From assembly GCA_004154925.1 (NCBI GenBank), contig QJNS01000725.1:124001-188000 (forward strand): 64,000 nt of DNA. The letters are read 5' to 3'. Position 1 is the first letter of the stretch, and the number at the start of each line of letters is the position of its first letter. Below the pieces are notes generated by a model. That model did not search any database, was not told the origin of the DNA, and worked only from the letters and a program-made list of their open reading frames with translations. Position numbers and translations under genes: made by a program. The stretch is from Monosporascus cannonballus. Lineage: Eukaryota; Ascomycota; Sordariomycetes; Xylariales. Of the stretch, positions 1 to 11,700 are shown piece after piece.

Positions 1-720
1 TATATTATTTTTTCAATTTATCTAAGTTTTGTATGTTATTTAAACTTATAAAATTAATCTATTTTGTATTTTTAAATAAAAATACTATTATTATATTTAC
101 AAATGTTATTATAGACGGGTTTTTAAAATTGTAAATAAAATCGATTTTTTAAATTTTTACAAAAGTTTAAAGAAAAAATACAATAATTTAAAAATATATT
201 ATCAAAGGCGTGCACAATAATACATTTACGGTTTATTAATAAATCAAAGATATTAAATATTTAACATATTTAATATAAAATCGATTCGTATTTTAACCTG
301 TTTTAATATTTTTATTTAAGCAATTATTTTAAGCATTATAACATTTAAGTTATTTAAAGAATTGATTTGATTTGAAAAATTTCTAGTAGAAATTACTCGA
401 ACTTATAAAAATTTCATCGTATTTTTTTATTTTGCAAATTTGTTAAAGCTTTTAATAATAAAATTGCTATATATTTTGTCGTCGAAATTTATAGTATTTA
501 AGTAATTATAATTATTAAAAAAGCGATATTTAAAAAGGATATAAAAATATAGCCCGAACTAAATAAGGATTTTATAAAATAACTTCGGTTAAAAAGGTGA
601 AAATAGAGTTAAAAACCTCAGCAAAATAACGTTTTACTATTATTTAGAAAAACTAATAAGAAAACGAACTTTTCGAAAGCGAAAAAAATTACAAAGTAAA
701 ATTTGGTTATATATTTATAT
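1..720. repeat. AT-rich, RIP-like degenerate DNA, no gene
   Basis: This stretch is extremely AT-rich with no credible reading frame on either strand. Its composition matches the gypsy-derived blocks further along. I could not align it to any element here, so its origin is unknown. Composition returns to normal between about 720 and 830, where the gene island begins. Confidence 0.7.
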
Positions 721-1391
721 GCTTTATTTAGTATGGAATTAATTGATTAAGTGATTGTTAAGATGTTGTTTTTTGTATGAAAGGGTTATTGTGGCGATAG
801 CTTTAAAAATGGGTGGCCCGTTGATACGATGGCCCGTTGGTGGGTGGGCCATATTAGAGCTAGTACCATCGTGCACTTATACCATTAGGAGTGTAGTTGT
901 TGCTCCAAATTATAAATAAGATATCGTCCGATTCAGTACTCAGAAGGGAGTTATTACTCTCAGACTACAAGCTACAAAGACTGGGCATTAGAAAGATTAC
1001 ACAGGATCACGGGACTCAAGCTACGCAATTTCAACATGCCGTGCCCAGTACCCTTGTGGGCGCGAATTTAAGGTAATGCAAGAACATAACCTACCGAGCG
1101 AACTCAAATTCAGATGACATGGAGAGCCAGGAGTCTCTGACAGGTAGTTGCGATGCAGCAAGAGTGATTGCTACCCCTCACAGGTCATATCATTCAAAAT
1201 ATACACATGGTACAGCATGCCTCTCCCATCGCTCGCCACACATACACACACACGCGCCCACATATATATATAGTTAGAGTCTGTTGGTGGTCATTTTTCG
1301 TAAATTCCGAGGACTACAGTGTACACCGCCACCCTTATTAGTTCTCACCACGCCATCCACATCGCTCCGATAACTACACTACTAATAAAGC
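721..1391. other. Intergenic, upstream region of the DUF1772 gene
   Basis: Normal-composition DNA without a recognisable gene. The part from about 820 to 850 repeats GGCCCGTTG twice. An AT-rich tract at 1262-1273 lies about 120 bases upstream of the ATG at 1392 and could serve as a core promoter; that is inference. Confidence 0.4.
1236..1273. repeat. CA/TA simple repeat
   Basis: An interrupted (CA)n tract followed by (TA)n just upstream of the DUF1772 gene. It is an ordinary microsatellite. Confidence 0.85.
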
Positions 1392-1962
1392 ATGGCCATT
1401 TCTCCCGAGACCGTTGTCGGCACAACAGTCGCCCTGTCCTTCGTTCTCTTAGGTCCGCCCATCATTGACATATTAGATGTTCCCAATGCTAACGGGCGCA
1501 GGCAATGCCATAACCCAATCGTTCATGGGAGTGCCGGTGTTGTTGGTGGATTTCCCGCAGCCGACGTCACCAGACCACGGCCCTCGCACCCGCCTTCTAG
1601 GGCGTCAATGGCACGTGTTCTGGAATATTGGCAACGTCTTCTTCAGGCCCATCAGTACCATAGGTATTTTCGGCTACGCCTATTCGTCATGGGCGGCCGC
1701 GACACAGGGTCCCAACGGACGCCTAGGCGACTGGAGGATATATGCAGTGTCATCGCTATGCCATCTCATCACCGTGGTCCACTCCGCGATCAATATGCAG
1801 CCCATCAACGCAAATATAGCTGCGCTGCGAGAGCCTAAGGGCCATGTGAACCCGGCTGAAGCCGAGAACCTTCTTCGCAAGTGGATCAAGGGGAACACCG
1901 TACGGTTGATTACTCCAGTTGTTGCGGGCTCACTGGCACTTTGGCAGACACTGAAGGCATGA
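1392..1962 (+). CDS. DUF1772 (anthrone-oxygenase-like) small membrane protein, one intron
   Basis: I join exon 1 (1392-1452) to exon 2 (1502-1962). The 49-bp intron starts with GT at 1453, has a good branch point (GCTAAC, 1489-1494) and ends with AG at 1500-1501. The donor, GTCCGC, is weak. The spliced product has 173 residues, usual for DUF1772. The join restores a continuous hydrophobic N-terminal helix leading into residues SFMGVPVLL. Further on come the family-typical RQWHVFWNIG segment and three more hydrophobic segments. DUF1772 proteins include anthrone oxygenases of aromatic polyketide pathways and are small integral membrane proteins. The substrate cannot be told from sequence. The neighbours are NTF2-like and NmrA-like genes, which also occur in such clusters. 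Without splicing the first frame runs into unrelated sequence, so the intron is well supported; the enzymatic role is inferred from family. Confidence 0.78.
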
Positions 1963-2582
1963 TGAAGGTTCGCCCAAGTAGGGCAGTCGACTGGTGGTAT
2001 CTTGAGGGGAAACATATTCCGATATGCTGCCAGAGTCCGGTGGCTACGAGAATAACGGGCAGGGGCTTGAGTAGAGAGTCTTCCTCGTGAGCATATTTTG
2101 TATCGTTAGAAGGTTGCCCGCTGGGCATTGCAGAGTACGGCATAGAAAGATACCCTCCACTCAACCAATTCCGGATACGCCGGCTATTTTGGAAAGCACT
2201 AATATTGGTCTACTAAGCCCGGATGGTTACGACAACTAGTCTGGGTACTCCATACACGAATTTACAAAGCAACAATAGATGATTGCTGCCTCTCGGCTTC
2301 ATAATTTTGGTTATACCAATGAGATGATTCCTGTCTCTCTCTATCCTTGTCCGGAGTGTTGTGAAGGAATACAGACATAACCATATAAAGATTGAACCAA
2401 TAACAATTCGAGCCCCCGACCTTTTACCTTCATCTAAGATACTGAACCCTTACTGCGCAAAGTTTCCCACTCCATTCAACAGCTATCAGGAAATCTGGAG
2501 TCAACGAAGAAGTGGCCCCAAGGCAATATCATTCGCAAGCCCTGCAATTCGCCCAAGCTGGAGTGGCATCCATAGTCGCCCC
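1963..2582. other. Intergenic, no gene seen
   Basis: Normal composition. It lies between the 3' ends of the convergent DUF1772 and NTF2-like genes and presumably holds both 3' untranslated regions. The open frames crossing it are short, resemble nothing I know, or run antisense to the NTF2-like gene. Confidence 0.5.
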
Positions 2583-3029
2583 TCAAAAATCTTTTGGTGC
2601 ATGCTTTTTGCGCATTTCCAGAGCCTTTGCGCTATCGACGAATTCCCGGATCTCGAGCACTTTGGTGCCGTCTGGCGAAAGCTGAATTATCATGACGCAT
2701 TCGTTCTTCCATTTTCCCGATCCGTTCTTGAAGGTTCCGTCCATATGAGCATGAACGATCACCATCCCCCTCTTCGCATCCTCGGCAATGGACTGGGGTA
2801 TCATTTGGAACTCGGCGAATATTCCAAATATGCCTTCCGCTTTCTTTGCAAACGATTCTTTGTCGCATTGTTCCATTTGTAGGCTCTCGGGCAGCACCTG
2901 ATGGCGAAACTCGGCAGCTAAAGGCTCAAGGAGCTGGGCAATGGATAGGCTCCCATAGCCGTCGAGCAACGCGTTAACTGTGCTGATTCGAGCTGAGGGC
3001 ACCGATTCCATCTTGGTCTGTAGATGCAA
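2583..3029 (-). CDS. NTF2-like / SnoaL-like small protein
   Basis: An uninterrupted frame of 148 residues. The second methionine (residue 7, codon at 3011) begins the typical family N-terminus MESVPSARI and is the more likely start. The layout is that of the NTF2-like cone fold: an N-terminal helix region (ALLDGYGSLSIAQLLEPLA), then FRHQVLP, then a strand-rich C-terminal half ending in KVLEIREFVDSAKA. Fungal proteins of this type are common as stand-alone accessory proteins, some in secondary-metabolite clusters where relatives act as dehydratases or cyclases. I see no diagnostic catalytic set, so the activity is unknown. The gene is divergent from the NmrA-like gene with a shared upstream region of about 340 bases. 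Confidence 0.8.
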   Translation of the reverse strand: MHLQTKMESVPSARISTVNALLDGYGSLSIAQLLEPLAAEFRHQVLPESLQMEQCDKESFAKKAEGIFGIFAEFQMIPQSIAEDAKRGMVIVHAHMDGTFKNGSGKWKNECVMIIQLSPDGTKVLEIREFVDSAKALEMRKKHAPKDF

Positions 3030-3370
3030 TTGGGACTGATTGTCTCGAGCCGAAGCCCTCGACGTGTGTGGGCCTGATTAAAACTTCGGACAGAGAATGC
3101 GTCAGGCCTGTCCTGTCAACGTGCAGGTTTCGGACTCCAGTTAAGGTTCTCGGAGCTCTCCAAATATCGCCTGAGTCCGAGGCAATACTGCAGCGTGACA
3201 AGGTCAGGCCGGTCACATAGCGGCGGTTAGTTCGAGCAAGGAATCTTAATGTTCCCTACCTCCGAGCTCAAATATCGACTTTGTCCGAGATTCAGTGTCC
3301 AGACTTTTCCGTGCTCCTTGATGTACTCAAGTGACTGAAGTTAACTTTATGGGAAGTCTATTGCTACATC
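3030..3370. promoter_or_regulatory. Divergent promoter with an imperfect ~30-bp direct repeat containing TCG-N8-CGA
   Basis: This region separates the divergently transcribed NTF2-like and NmrA-like genes. Segments 3151-3182 and 3261-3290 are imperfect copies in the same orientation. They share GAGCTC, then AAATATCG, then GTCCGAG. Each copy holds TCG and CGA half-sites separated by exactly 8 bases. Two further TCGGAC motifs lie near 3087 and 3130. Paired inverted triplets at fixed spacing are the kind of site bound by Zn2Cys6 regulators. No such regulator gene is in the window, so the binding role is inference. Confidence 0.5.
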
Positions 3371-4312
3371 ATGTCTAAAGCCATACTCGTGACCGGAGCT
3401 ACTGGCAAGCAGGGCGGTGCAGTCATAAATGCACTTATTAAACGGAAGGATGCGGATTTTGACATCTTGGCTGTCACGCGCGATGTGCACAGCGCAAGCG
3501 CAAAGAGGGTTGCTTCCAGATCGTCCTCAATAACGTTGGTGCAAGGCAACCTAAATGATGTCCCTACACTTTTCAAAGACGCACGGGAGGCGTGCAACCG
3601 ACCAATCTGGGGTGTCTATTCAGTCCAAGTATCCATGGGGAAAGGCGTCACCGTTGAGAGCGAGATCTCCCAAGGCAAGGCGCTCATCGACGAGGCTATT
3701 CGGGCCGGCGTGACCCATTTTGTCTACAACAGCGTCGAACGTGGAGGCGATGAGGCGTCGTGGAATAACCCCACTCCCATTCCACATTTCCAAAGCAAGT
3801 ATTACATTGAGCGGCATCTCCGTGACGCTACAGCCGCAGGGAAAGCTGGCGAGCGTATGGGTTGGACCATCTTCCGACCGGTCGCTTTCATGGACAACTT
3901 GGTACCTGGCGTCCCAAACCAAGTCTTCATGGCTGCCATGCATAACTGGATGGGACACAAGCCAAACCAGTGGGTTGCGACATCGGATATTGGCATCTTT
4001 GCAACCAAAGCGTTCGTCGAACCAGAGCGCTGGAACCGAAAAGCCGTGGGACTCGCCGGAGATGAGCTTACCTTTAGAGAGCTCAACGCAGCGTTTGAAA
4101 AGGTGGCAGGTCATCCTGTTCCCGAGTCTCATTGGATCTTTGGCAGCGTGTTAACCTTGATGGTGACCGAGCTTCGGCTGATGATCGGGTGGTTCGCAAG
4201 CGACGGCTACAAAGCCGATGTTAAGTCACGACGTAGAGAACATCCTGAGTTATTAACGATGGAAGAGTGGCTGAGGAAGGAGAGTTCATTCACGCCGAAG
4301 GAAGGTCTTTAA
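3371..4312 (+). CDS. NmrA-like NAD(P)-binding Rossmann protein
   Basis: An intron-less frame of 313 residues. The N-terminus is a strand followed by the glycine-rich dinucleotide motif GATGKQG (residues 9-15), typical of NmrA-like atypical short-chain dehydrogenases. Later landmarks are THFVYNSVERGG, the FQSKYYIERHL helix where classical enzymes carry the Tyr/Lys pair, and WTIFRPVAFMDN, a family signature. The length fits the family (about 300-340). Members range from redox-sensing regulators such as NmrA to reductases of secondary metabolism, and sequence alone does not decide which. The gene is divergent from the NTF2-like gene across a promoter with repeated motifs. It ends about 170 bases before the AT-rich block but shows no RIP damage. 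Confidence 0.88.
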   Translation: MSKAILVTGATGKQGGAVINALIKRKDADFDILAVTRDVHSASAKRVASRSSSITLVQGNLNDVPTLFKDAREACNRPIWGVYSVQVSMGKGVTVESEISQGKALIDEAIRAGVTHFVYNSVERGGDEASWNNPTPIPHFQSKYYIERHLRDATAAGKAGERMGWTIFRPVAFMDNLVPGVPNQVFMAAMHNWMGHKPNQWVATSDIGIFATKAFVEPERWNRKAVGLAGDELTFRELNAAFEKVAGHPVPESHWIFGSVLTLMVTELRLMIGWFASDGYKADVKSRRREHPELLTMEEWLRKESSFTPKEGL

Positions 4313-4363
4313 GAGTGGTATTTGGCGCGGCCGACCAGCAACATGGCGAGGAGTGTGTATGCA

Positions 4364-4480
4364 TGTTACGACCTGGCAGGCTACGGCCTCCAAAAACGGT
4401 CGCAACAAAACAGCCAACTGGGTCAAATCACGTGATGGATCACAAACTCAATGGTAATAAGCCAGTAAGCTAGCGTAAAT
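4364..4480 (+). repeat. Possible LTR start of an older outer retroelement
   Basis: From 4364 the sequence begins TGTTACGACC and resembles a second copy beginning at 20629 in the same orientation. Both share TGTTACGACC, then CGGCCTC, then AAAAA and GGTC, and a downstream GGGTCA...CACGT. Together they bracket the whole AT-rich block 4481-20628. They could be the two LTRs of an old, mostly deleted element that received later insertions. I could not find the LTR 3' ends or a target duplication. Confidence 0.3.
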
Positions 4481-4499
4481 ATATACGTTCGTTACACTT

Positions 4500-4850
4500 G
4501 TAATTTAAATGATATTAACATATGATAATAATTTTAATCTAAAATACTTTTAATATTACTAATATAAGCAGCTTTTTAAATATAAGTTCGATACGAAATT
4601 ATCAAAATATAGCAAATAAAATTATAAAATAATTCTTAAAGAAAAAGTTTCGACGAAATTCTACTTTATTTATAATTGTAACAAAAATAAATTGCGCGTT
4701 CTTAGAGAATATTTAAAAAATCGGTTACAGAAAAAATAAATTTAACTTTCGAAATTATTAACGAAATATTTAATATTTTTTACACTAAAAAAACCCAAAA
4801 ATGACGGTTTGTGATTAATTATTAATAATTAAACAATATTACAAAACGTG
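4500..4850 (+). pseudogene. Gypsy reverse transcriptase fragment, RIP-mutated
   Basis: Aligns by eye with the start of the E1 reverse-transcriptase region (about 8725-9010). The conceptual frame keeps YNLNENELR-like and ILRKYLE-like residues that precede the polymerase fingers in Ty3/gypsy proteins, broken by TAA and TAG stops. It is a detached fragment of an older copy. Confidence 0.55.
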
Positions 4851-4854
4851 CTTA

Positions 4855-5594
4855 AATTATTTCGTTATTTAAATATTTAAAGTATTTTTAGTAACATTAC
4901 TACGTATAATTAAAGTTTCATAATTAATTAAACTTTTTAACGATTATAAGTTTTAAATATTTACTTAATAATACTGTCAAAGTTTAAATAATATTTTCGG
5001 TAATATATTTAGTAATAAATTAATTTGTAAAATTCGTTAAAAAAGAATGAGTTTTAATATGGTTTTTTGAAAACAAACTTTACGTTATAATTACATTTTT
5101 TAATTGTTATACTTAATAAATTAACATCACATATTATCAGAAATAATTGATAATTATTTTATTATTTTACTTAAAAATGTTTATAAGAAGTGTAAAAGAA
5201 AAATAAAATGTGTATTTCGTAGAAGTTAATATAAATAATATAATAAATTTAAATAAAATTTGCTAAAAAGTTGAAAGAAATTTAAACATTTTTAAATTCA
5301 AATCTTTTAATAAAATTTAATTTAATTGTAATTATCTTTATATTGGTAGAGAAAGTATTGTAAGTATTTTTCTATATAATTAATAACTACTAGTTATCGA
5401 AAAAAGTTTATAGTAAGAAAATTTATTAAAAAGGAAAATGTTAACTAGAATATAAGTTAAAAATATATTATCTTATCTTTTTAATAATGAAATTCAAAAA
5501 AAGTAAAACTCGACAACAATTACGAAAAGTTTAAATAAAGTTATATATTTTATAACAACAATAAAAAGACATAAAAGCAGAAATATATTTATAT
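4855..5594 (+). repeat. Fragment of a gypsy LTR end plus leader region
   Basis: The stretch around 4925-4948 corresponds, allowing C-to-T and G-to-A changes, to the conserved 3' end of the E1-E5 LTR family. The following 40 bases match the sequence just downstream of the E1 5' LTR. This old copy is the target into which E1 inserted; its continuation resumes at 19421. Confidence 0.45.
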
Positions 5595-5599
5595 ATATT

Positions 5600-6049
5600 T
5601 GTTATAACCCAGCCAAGGAAGGGTTTCGGAAACGGTCACTTGGTAACCGAAATAGGACCTAAATAGGTCGGAATTACGTAACATGGATCCGGAGTAATCC
5701 AAGGGATCTAACGGGATTTATGCAATTATTTAATATAAATCCGGAATAATCCAAAGGATTTAACGAAATCTATATAATTATCCAATATAGATCCGGAATA
5801 ATTTAAGAGATCTAACGAAATTTACGAAAAGATATATATGCTTATTATTCCATAATTTAAATAATATTAACTTATAATTTTTATTAATATTAATCGTTTA
5901 TATTAATAATTCGTTATTTAAGGTACCCTTAATATTACCAAATATAATATAATTATTATATTTATTGTTTGAATTTCTACGATATTTCTATTAATATAAA
6001 CTGATACCATTAAATTTTAATAAATAATTAAACCCCTTAATTTGTTATA
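5600..6049 (+). repeat. E1 5' LTR (450 bp)
   Basis: Starts TGTTATAACC and ends at a position matching CGTCATA in the 3' copy. The U3 part contains TTACGTAA at 5674-5681, followed by three tandem copies of a 52-bp unit (CCGG markers at 5689, 5741 and 5793). Confidence 0.88.
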
Positions 6050-6169
6050 TATTATAAACTTTTATTTAGTAATACCGTCAAACTTTAAATAATATCGATT
6101 AACGTTATATTTATTAACAAACAGCTCGAATAACTTATTTATCAAGTTCCTGATTACCCGAATATTAAA

Positions 6170-9100
6170 ATGAAATCCAAGGAGAAAAAAGAAAAACCTC
6201 GCTTTTCTCGCAAAGAAATTCTTTAACGACTGGATGCCATAAACGAACGCATTTTTCAGCTTGAAACAGATAACAATAATTTTACGACGTTTTTTAAGCC
6301 GCTTATAAGAAACTTAAGGAAAAAAAAAGCTTTCGCAACCGGGAAGCCCTTTCGAATAAGCTAAGTTATTTAGCTAAATTTTACTAAGGAACTTAAAAAA
6401 GTTCTTAAGCCTTTTAAGCTAGAACTTTTCGACGGAACCTCGACTAAGTTATAATTATTCTTAATCTAATGCCGAATATATTTCGGGTATTTTTCTATTT
6501 GACTTATTACGCCCATTATACAAATCGAATTTGTAATTGGACGATTTATCGAAAATATGGCCATTTAGTTTAAGCTCGTTATAAGGGAATATAGTATTTT
6601 ACTAATCGAAAAACGAAACCCAAAAATAATGCGAATTTATGGCAATTATAAATAATTCGAGCAAATATTGATAAAAGTTTTCGGAATAATAAACGAAAAA
6701 ATAAAAACCGAGATGTAAATTTAGCAGTTACGATAAAAATGATTAGCATTTAGTTACAGCAGTACGTTAGTTTAACTAATAGCTAAGTTAAATTAAGGAT
6801 AAAAAATATTAATGGCCAAGTTTTTCGACGGCCTAAAAAAATACAAAAAAGGCTTTTTAAGCTTAATCGGCTTAATTATTTATCGGGTTATATCGCTATA
6901 ATAGTTAAGATTGACGATCGACAATATGTATAACATATTAAAGGTATTAAAGGAAAAAATGATAACAAACCCTAATATATAGCTAATATTAACGCTTTTC
7001 GACGCAGTAACATTTCTCATAACACGGAACTGGGACTTATAAAACTAGGAGCTACTTATAAAAAAGATTAAAACCAAATTAAATACTATAATTACAATAA
7101 AATGGGAAATAAGGTATTACAATACAAGGCATCTAAAAAGCCCCGCTAAAATAACTGGAAACCTGTACCTAAAAACAGTCCAGTAAAAATCAAAAGAACG
7201 GAAACAAATTTATCAATATAATTCAGCCTAAATATATGTTGGGTCCCCTATAGCGAAAAATCTAATAAGAAATACGAAAAGCTAGAAAGCTAACTTAACA
7301 AGTATTGTGAACATAGTAAGAAATATTATAAGGATAATTACGCAAATACTAGGATTAAACAAAAAAGTCTATCTAGGAAACCCTGATCAATACGGCAGAA
7401 TATATGCCATATATTGTCGACGACGAAAATATCCTGATTACGAAAAATGGAAATAATATATTTACGAACGAATTACTCGAATATACTACGAAAGATTTAA
7501 TTTTTCAAATCGTATCGGAGATAATAAGGACGATAAGTAATGGTATCGATAGTTTCGAACCATAGCTCCAGAAAATATCCAGCAGCTGGCCGAAACAGAA
7601 AGTTGACCTAAAGGAAAACAGTGTTTATAGGGAGACCCTTTTTATTATTATAGATAATATAACCATAAAACGGAAAAGGAGTTAATCCAGCGCACGGTAA
7701 AAAAGCATTACTAGAGAACTATTATAAATTTTTATTTTTAATTAGCATTTATTACAAATCCCTAAAAAAAGAAAGCTATTAAGAAAGAAATACGTTAATT
7801 TATAAAAAGTTTTCGGAATAACAGTTAAAATAACGCATAATAGAATACAGTTGTGAACATAAGAAAATAATTTATTCGATAAAGAAAAAAATTATAACAA
7901 AATTAAAAATAACTAATACAGTTTAAAGGAACAATATACCGGCAATAACGACGGATATAATAACTTAACGCGTTAAATAAAAAAACATAGATAAGGTTCG
8001 ATAAACTTAAACAAAAGTTTAAAAAATGATTACGTATAAAAAAACCGTACGATAACGAAACCCAAAAAAATTAAAAAGAATTTCCGAAAAAAGCTTTAAA
8101 CGCGACGATAAAAAACGTTAATAACCTTATTACTTTGGAAATACGAATCGAAACGTACTGGTATACCGTAATAATAAACTGCGAAACTTTGAGCGGAAAT
8201 TATATTGCATCAAATATGGTTAATAAGCTTATATTACTATAAAGATATAAATTAAAACCTTATATAATAACGAATGCCGAAAGTCAGAAATTCGTTTACG
8301 ATAACGAGAAAATTATACGCGAAATTAATTACCTTAAGATTTTTACTTAAAAATAATATCAAATAATTAATTTCGATATCGTTTTACTTAAAAACTACGA
8401 TATAATCTTAGGATTACTATGGATACATTAATACGGAATTTTAATTAACCGAAAAACTAATTAGGTAAAGTTTATTTTATTTTCTATTAATAAACAAAAA
8501 AATTAAGATGTTAATATTCGATTAATAATGGCGACGAATACAGGCATAAGGATACGACAGAAATCTTATTACCTAAAGGAACAAAATATAAAAAAACGTG
8601 TATTAAAAAAATACGACGTATTATTACTACCATTAAAGCGAATTTAAAGTAATTAAATAACGATTTAAAATACCAGCAGCTTAAGAAATTAGAAAATCTA
8701 ATTAATATGTTATTATAATACCACAGATATAAACAGTTTTTTAAAAAGGAGCTCGATACGAAATTATTAAAACATAACAAATAAAATTATAAAATAATTT
8801 TTAAAGAAAAATTCTCGACGAAGTTTTACCCTATTTATAACCTTAACGAAAACGAATTACGTATTCTCAGAAAATACCTGGAAAATCGGTTACAAAAGGA
8901 ATAAATTCGATAATCGAAATTATTAGCAGGATATTCGATATTTTCCGTATTAAAAAAAATGAAAAATTGCGATTTACGGTTAATTATCGATAACTGAACG
9001 ATATTACTGTTAAAGATCGAATATTATTATCTTTAATTACGGAAATAAAAGATCGATTTTACGGAACCAAATAATTCATAATATTTAATTTTAAAGATAA

Positions 9101-11700
9101 ATATAACCTTATTAAAATCAAAAAAGGATACGAATAAAAAATAACTTTAAAACGAAATACAAATTATTTAAATATTTGGTTATATTAATGGGATTTACGA
9201 ACGTACCAGTAATTTTCTAAGGGATAATAAATTATATATTACGAAAATACCTTAATAATTTCGTCGTTTACTATCTCGACGATATTCTTATTTTTTTCAA
9301 ACGGAAAAAATATACGTAAAATACGTTTATAAGGTTTTTTAAACTTTATAAAACGTAAGGTTATTTGTTAACGTAAAAAAAAAGTTTTACAAATAAAAAA
9401 TAAAATAGTTAAGATATATTATTACCTTAGGATATATCAGGATAAACCCTAAAAAAATTAGTGTGATTATAAAATAACAAACGTTAACGATAATTAAGGA
9501 AATACAGGCATTTTTTAAATTTGCTAATTACTATAGGAAGTTTATTTAAAATTTTAACAGAATAACTATATCTTTAACGAATTTTATGAAAATAAAAAAA
9601 ATTAAAAAAATTCAAATAAACGCCTAAAACGGAAAAAATATTTTAAGATATTAAAAATACGATTACCAGCGAATTAATATTAATTATTTACGATTTAAAT
9701 TGCTTTATTAAGCTAAAAACTGATATTTCGAATTATACGTTAAGCATAATAATTGGATAACGAAATAATTAAGACAAATTGCACCTTATTACATTTCTTT
9801 CGTATAAGTTAAAAAAGCCGAATTAAATTACGGCATTTTAAATAAGAAGTTTATGGTTATTATTATAGCATTTCGCGAATTTAAATATTTTCTAAAAAAA
9901 GTTTGTACCAAATTAAAATTTATACGAATCATTAAAATCTTACTCTATTTATTACGACCAAAAAATTCATAAAACGATATTTTTGTTACGCTGAAAAATA
10001 AGCGAACTTCGACTTCGTTATTATCCACAAAAAAGGCTTAGAAAATAATAAAGCAAATACTTTAAGCAAATAACCGAACCTCAAAAGAAATTAGTTAAAA
10101 TTAATTATATCATTTTTAATACCATTATAAAAAGATATTTATGCTTACGACAAATTACGATAATTCGGATAATACCTTTGGATATATATTAACGGATTTA
10201 ATAACATAATAAATGTTTTTCCAAAAACCAAACAATAAATAAGATATAAGTTCCAAAAATATATCCAAAAATATTGAATACGAAACTTATACGAATATTA
10301 GTTATACGAATATCCAAAAATTTACAAAACTTTAAAATAGCTTTAGCGTATGTATTTTTTACAAAAAAAATAATATAAAAGATTATACGATAATGCAATA
10401 TTTACGTTAAAGTAAATATTTAACGACATAAGCTATACGAAAAACTACAACCATTATTAATTATAAAGTAATTATAGTATTTTATTATATTCGATTTTGT
10501 TATTAAATTTCTTATATTAAAAAACCCAGTTCCGAAAATATATTATAATAGCATTTTTGTAAGCGTCGATCGATTTACGAAATTTTCATATTTTTTACCA
10601 TATTATAAGAACATAAATGCCGAACAAATAACATACATTTTTTAATATATTTTTAATATATACGAATTACTAATAAAAGTTATTTTAAATAAAAGATCGA
10701 TATTTGTATCTAGGTTTTAAAAAATCTAATAATATAATTCTGCTTAAATTACAAATTATTTAACGTATTTAAACCTTAAACAGATAAATAAACGGAACGA
10801 ATATATTAAATTGTGGAAACTTATTTACGATAGTATATTAATTACGAACAAAATAACTAGGTTAAAAAATTATTTATTACTTAATTAACTTATAATACCA
10901 GTAATTATAAAAGTATTAAAATAATATTAACGAACGTAAATTTTGGTTTTACCCTAGATATTTATAAAAAAATATGCAATAATAATTTAATTAATACCAA
11001 AATAATGTTTACGTTAAAATAATTACGGTAATTATATTAAAAATTAAAATTAAAATTAAAATTCGTAGGGAATCAAATAAGTAAATATTATAACTAAAAA
11101 AGGTTAAAACAATTAATTTTCTAAAAAAGGATATGGTTTTATTTCTTATAAAAAATATTTAAATAAAACGACTTAATAAAAATTCGTTTTCAAATATATC
11201 GCTCTATATAAAATTACCAAGAAAATCTTAAAAAATAATTATTAGTTAGAACTTTTACTAAAAACTAAATTTTATTTACTTTTTTACGTTTTTTTACTGA
11301 AGTTAATAGCGGATACAATCAAAATATATACGGTATAAGGTGATATGGAAATAAAAAACAAATAAATATACGAAGTAAAAAAATTTTAATATACGAAAAT
11401 AAAACGGACTTATTTAATACCTAATTAAATAAAAAAAAGCACCCGGATTCCGAAAATATCTAAAAACCCGCTAAAAACTTTATTAACGCCTAATACCTAT
11501 TAAAAAAGTTTTACCAGTAATAATAAAACCACTAGAAATAATTATATCCTAATCCATATTTACGATAAAATCGACGAAATAAAACTATTTGGAAAACGTA
11601 ATACGAAATTCGTTTTTTAAACGTTTGCGTTTTGCTTTTAAACAATTAGTTTTTTCTTATTTTTCTAATTTATTCAAGAATTAAAAACCCCGGTTAACTA
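6170..11700 (+). pseudogene. E1 gag-pol polyprotein relic
   Basis: The relic begins at an ATG (6170) with a lysine-rich start (MKSKEKKEKPRFSRKE) and continues with Gag-like segments such as LELFDGTSTKL and MAKFFDGLKKY. The reverse transcriptase keeps FVVYYLDDILIF at 9260-9295, with the catalytic Asp pair intact. The RNase H and zinc-binding regions are unreadable. The integrase core keeps SVDRFTKFSYFLPYYKNINAEQ from 10562. Frames shift and stops occur every few tens of codons, nearly all TAA or TAG in places where CAA, CAG or TGG would be expected. The 3' limit is approximate. No part can be translated. Confidence 0.8.

Noticed and set aside
2361..2882. Open frame of 173 codons on the plus strand
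   Set aside because: It is antisense to the NTF2-like gene over most of its length and has no recognisable similarity.
8511..8780. AT-rich open frames such as 8511-8780, 10198-10398, 20415-20600, 47552-47891, 56103-56357 and 57629-57814
   Set aside because: Their translations are Ile/Phe/Tyr/Asn/Lys-rich without motifs. They run antisense to, or out of frame with, recognisable gypsy proteins in RIP-mutated elements.
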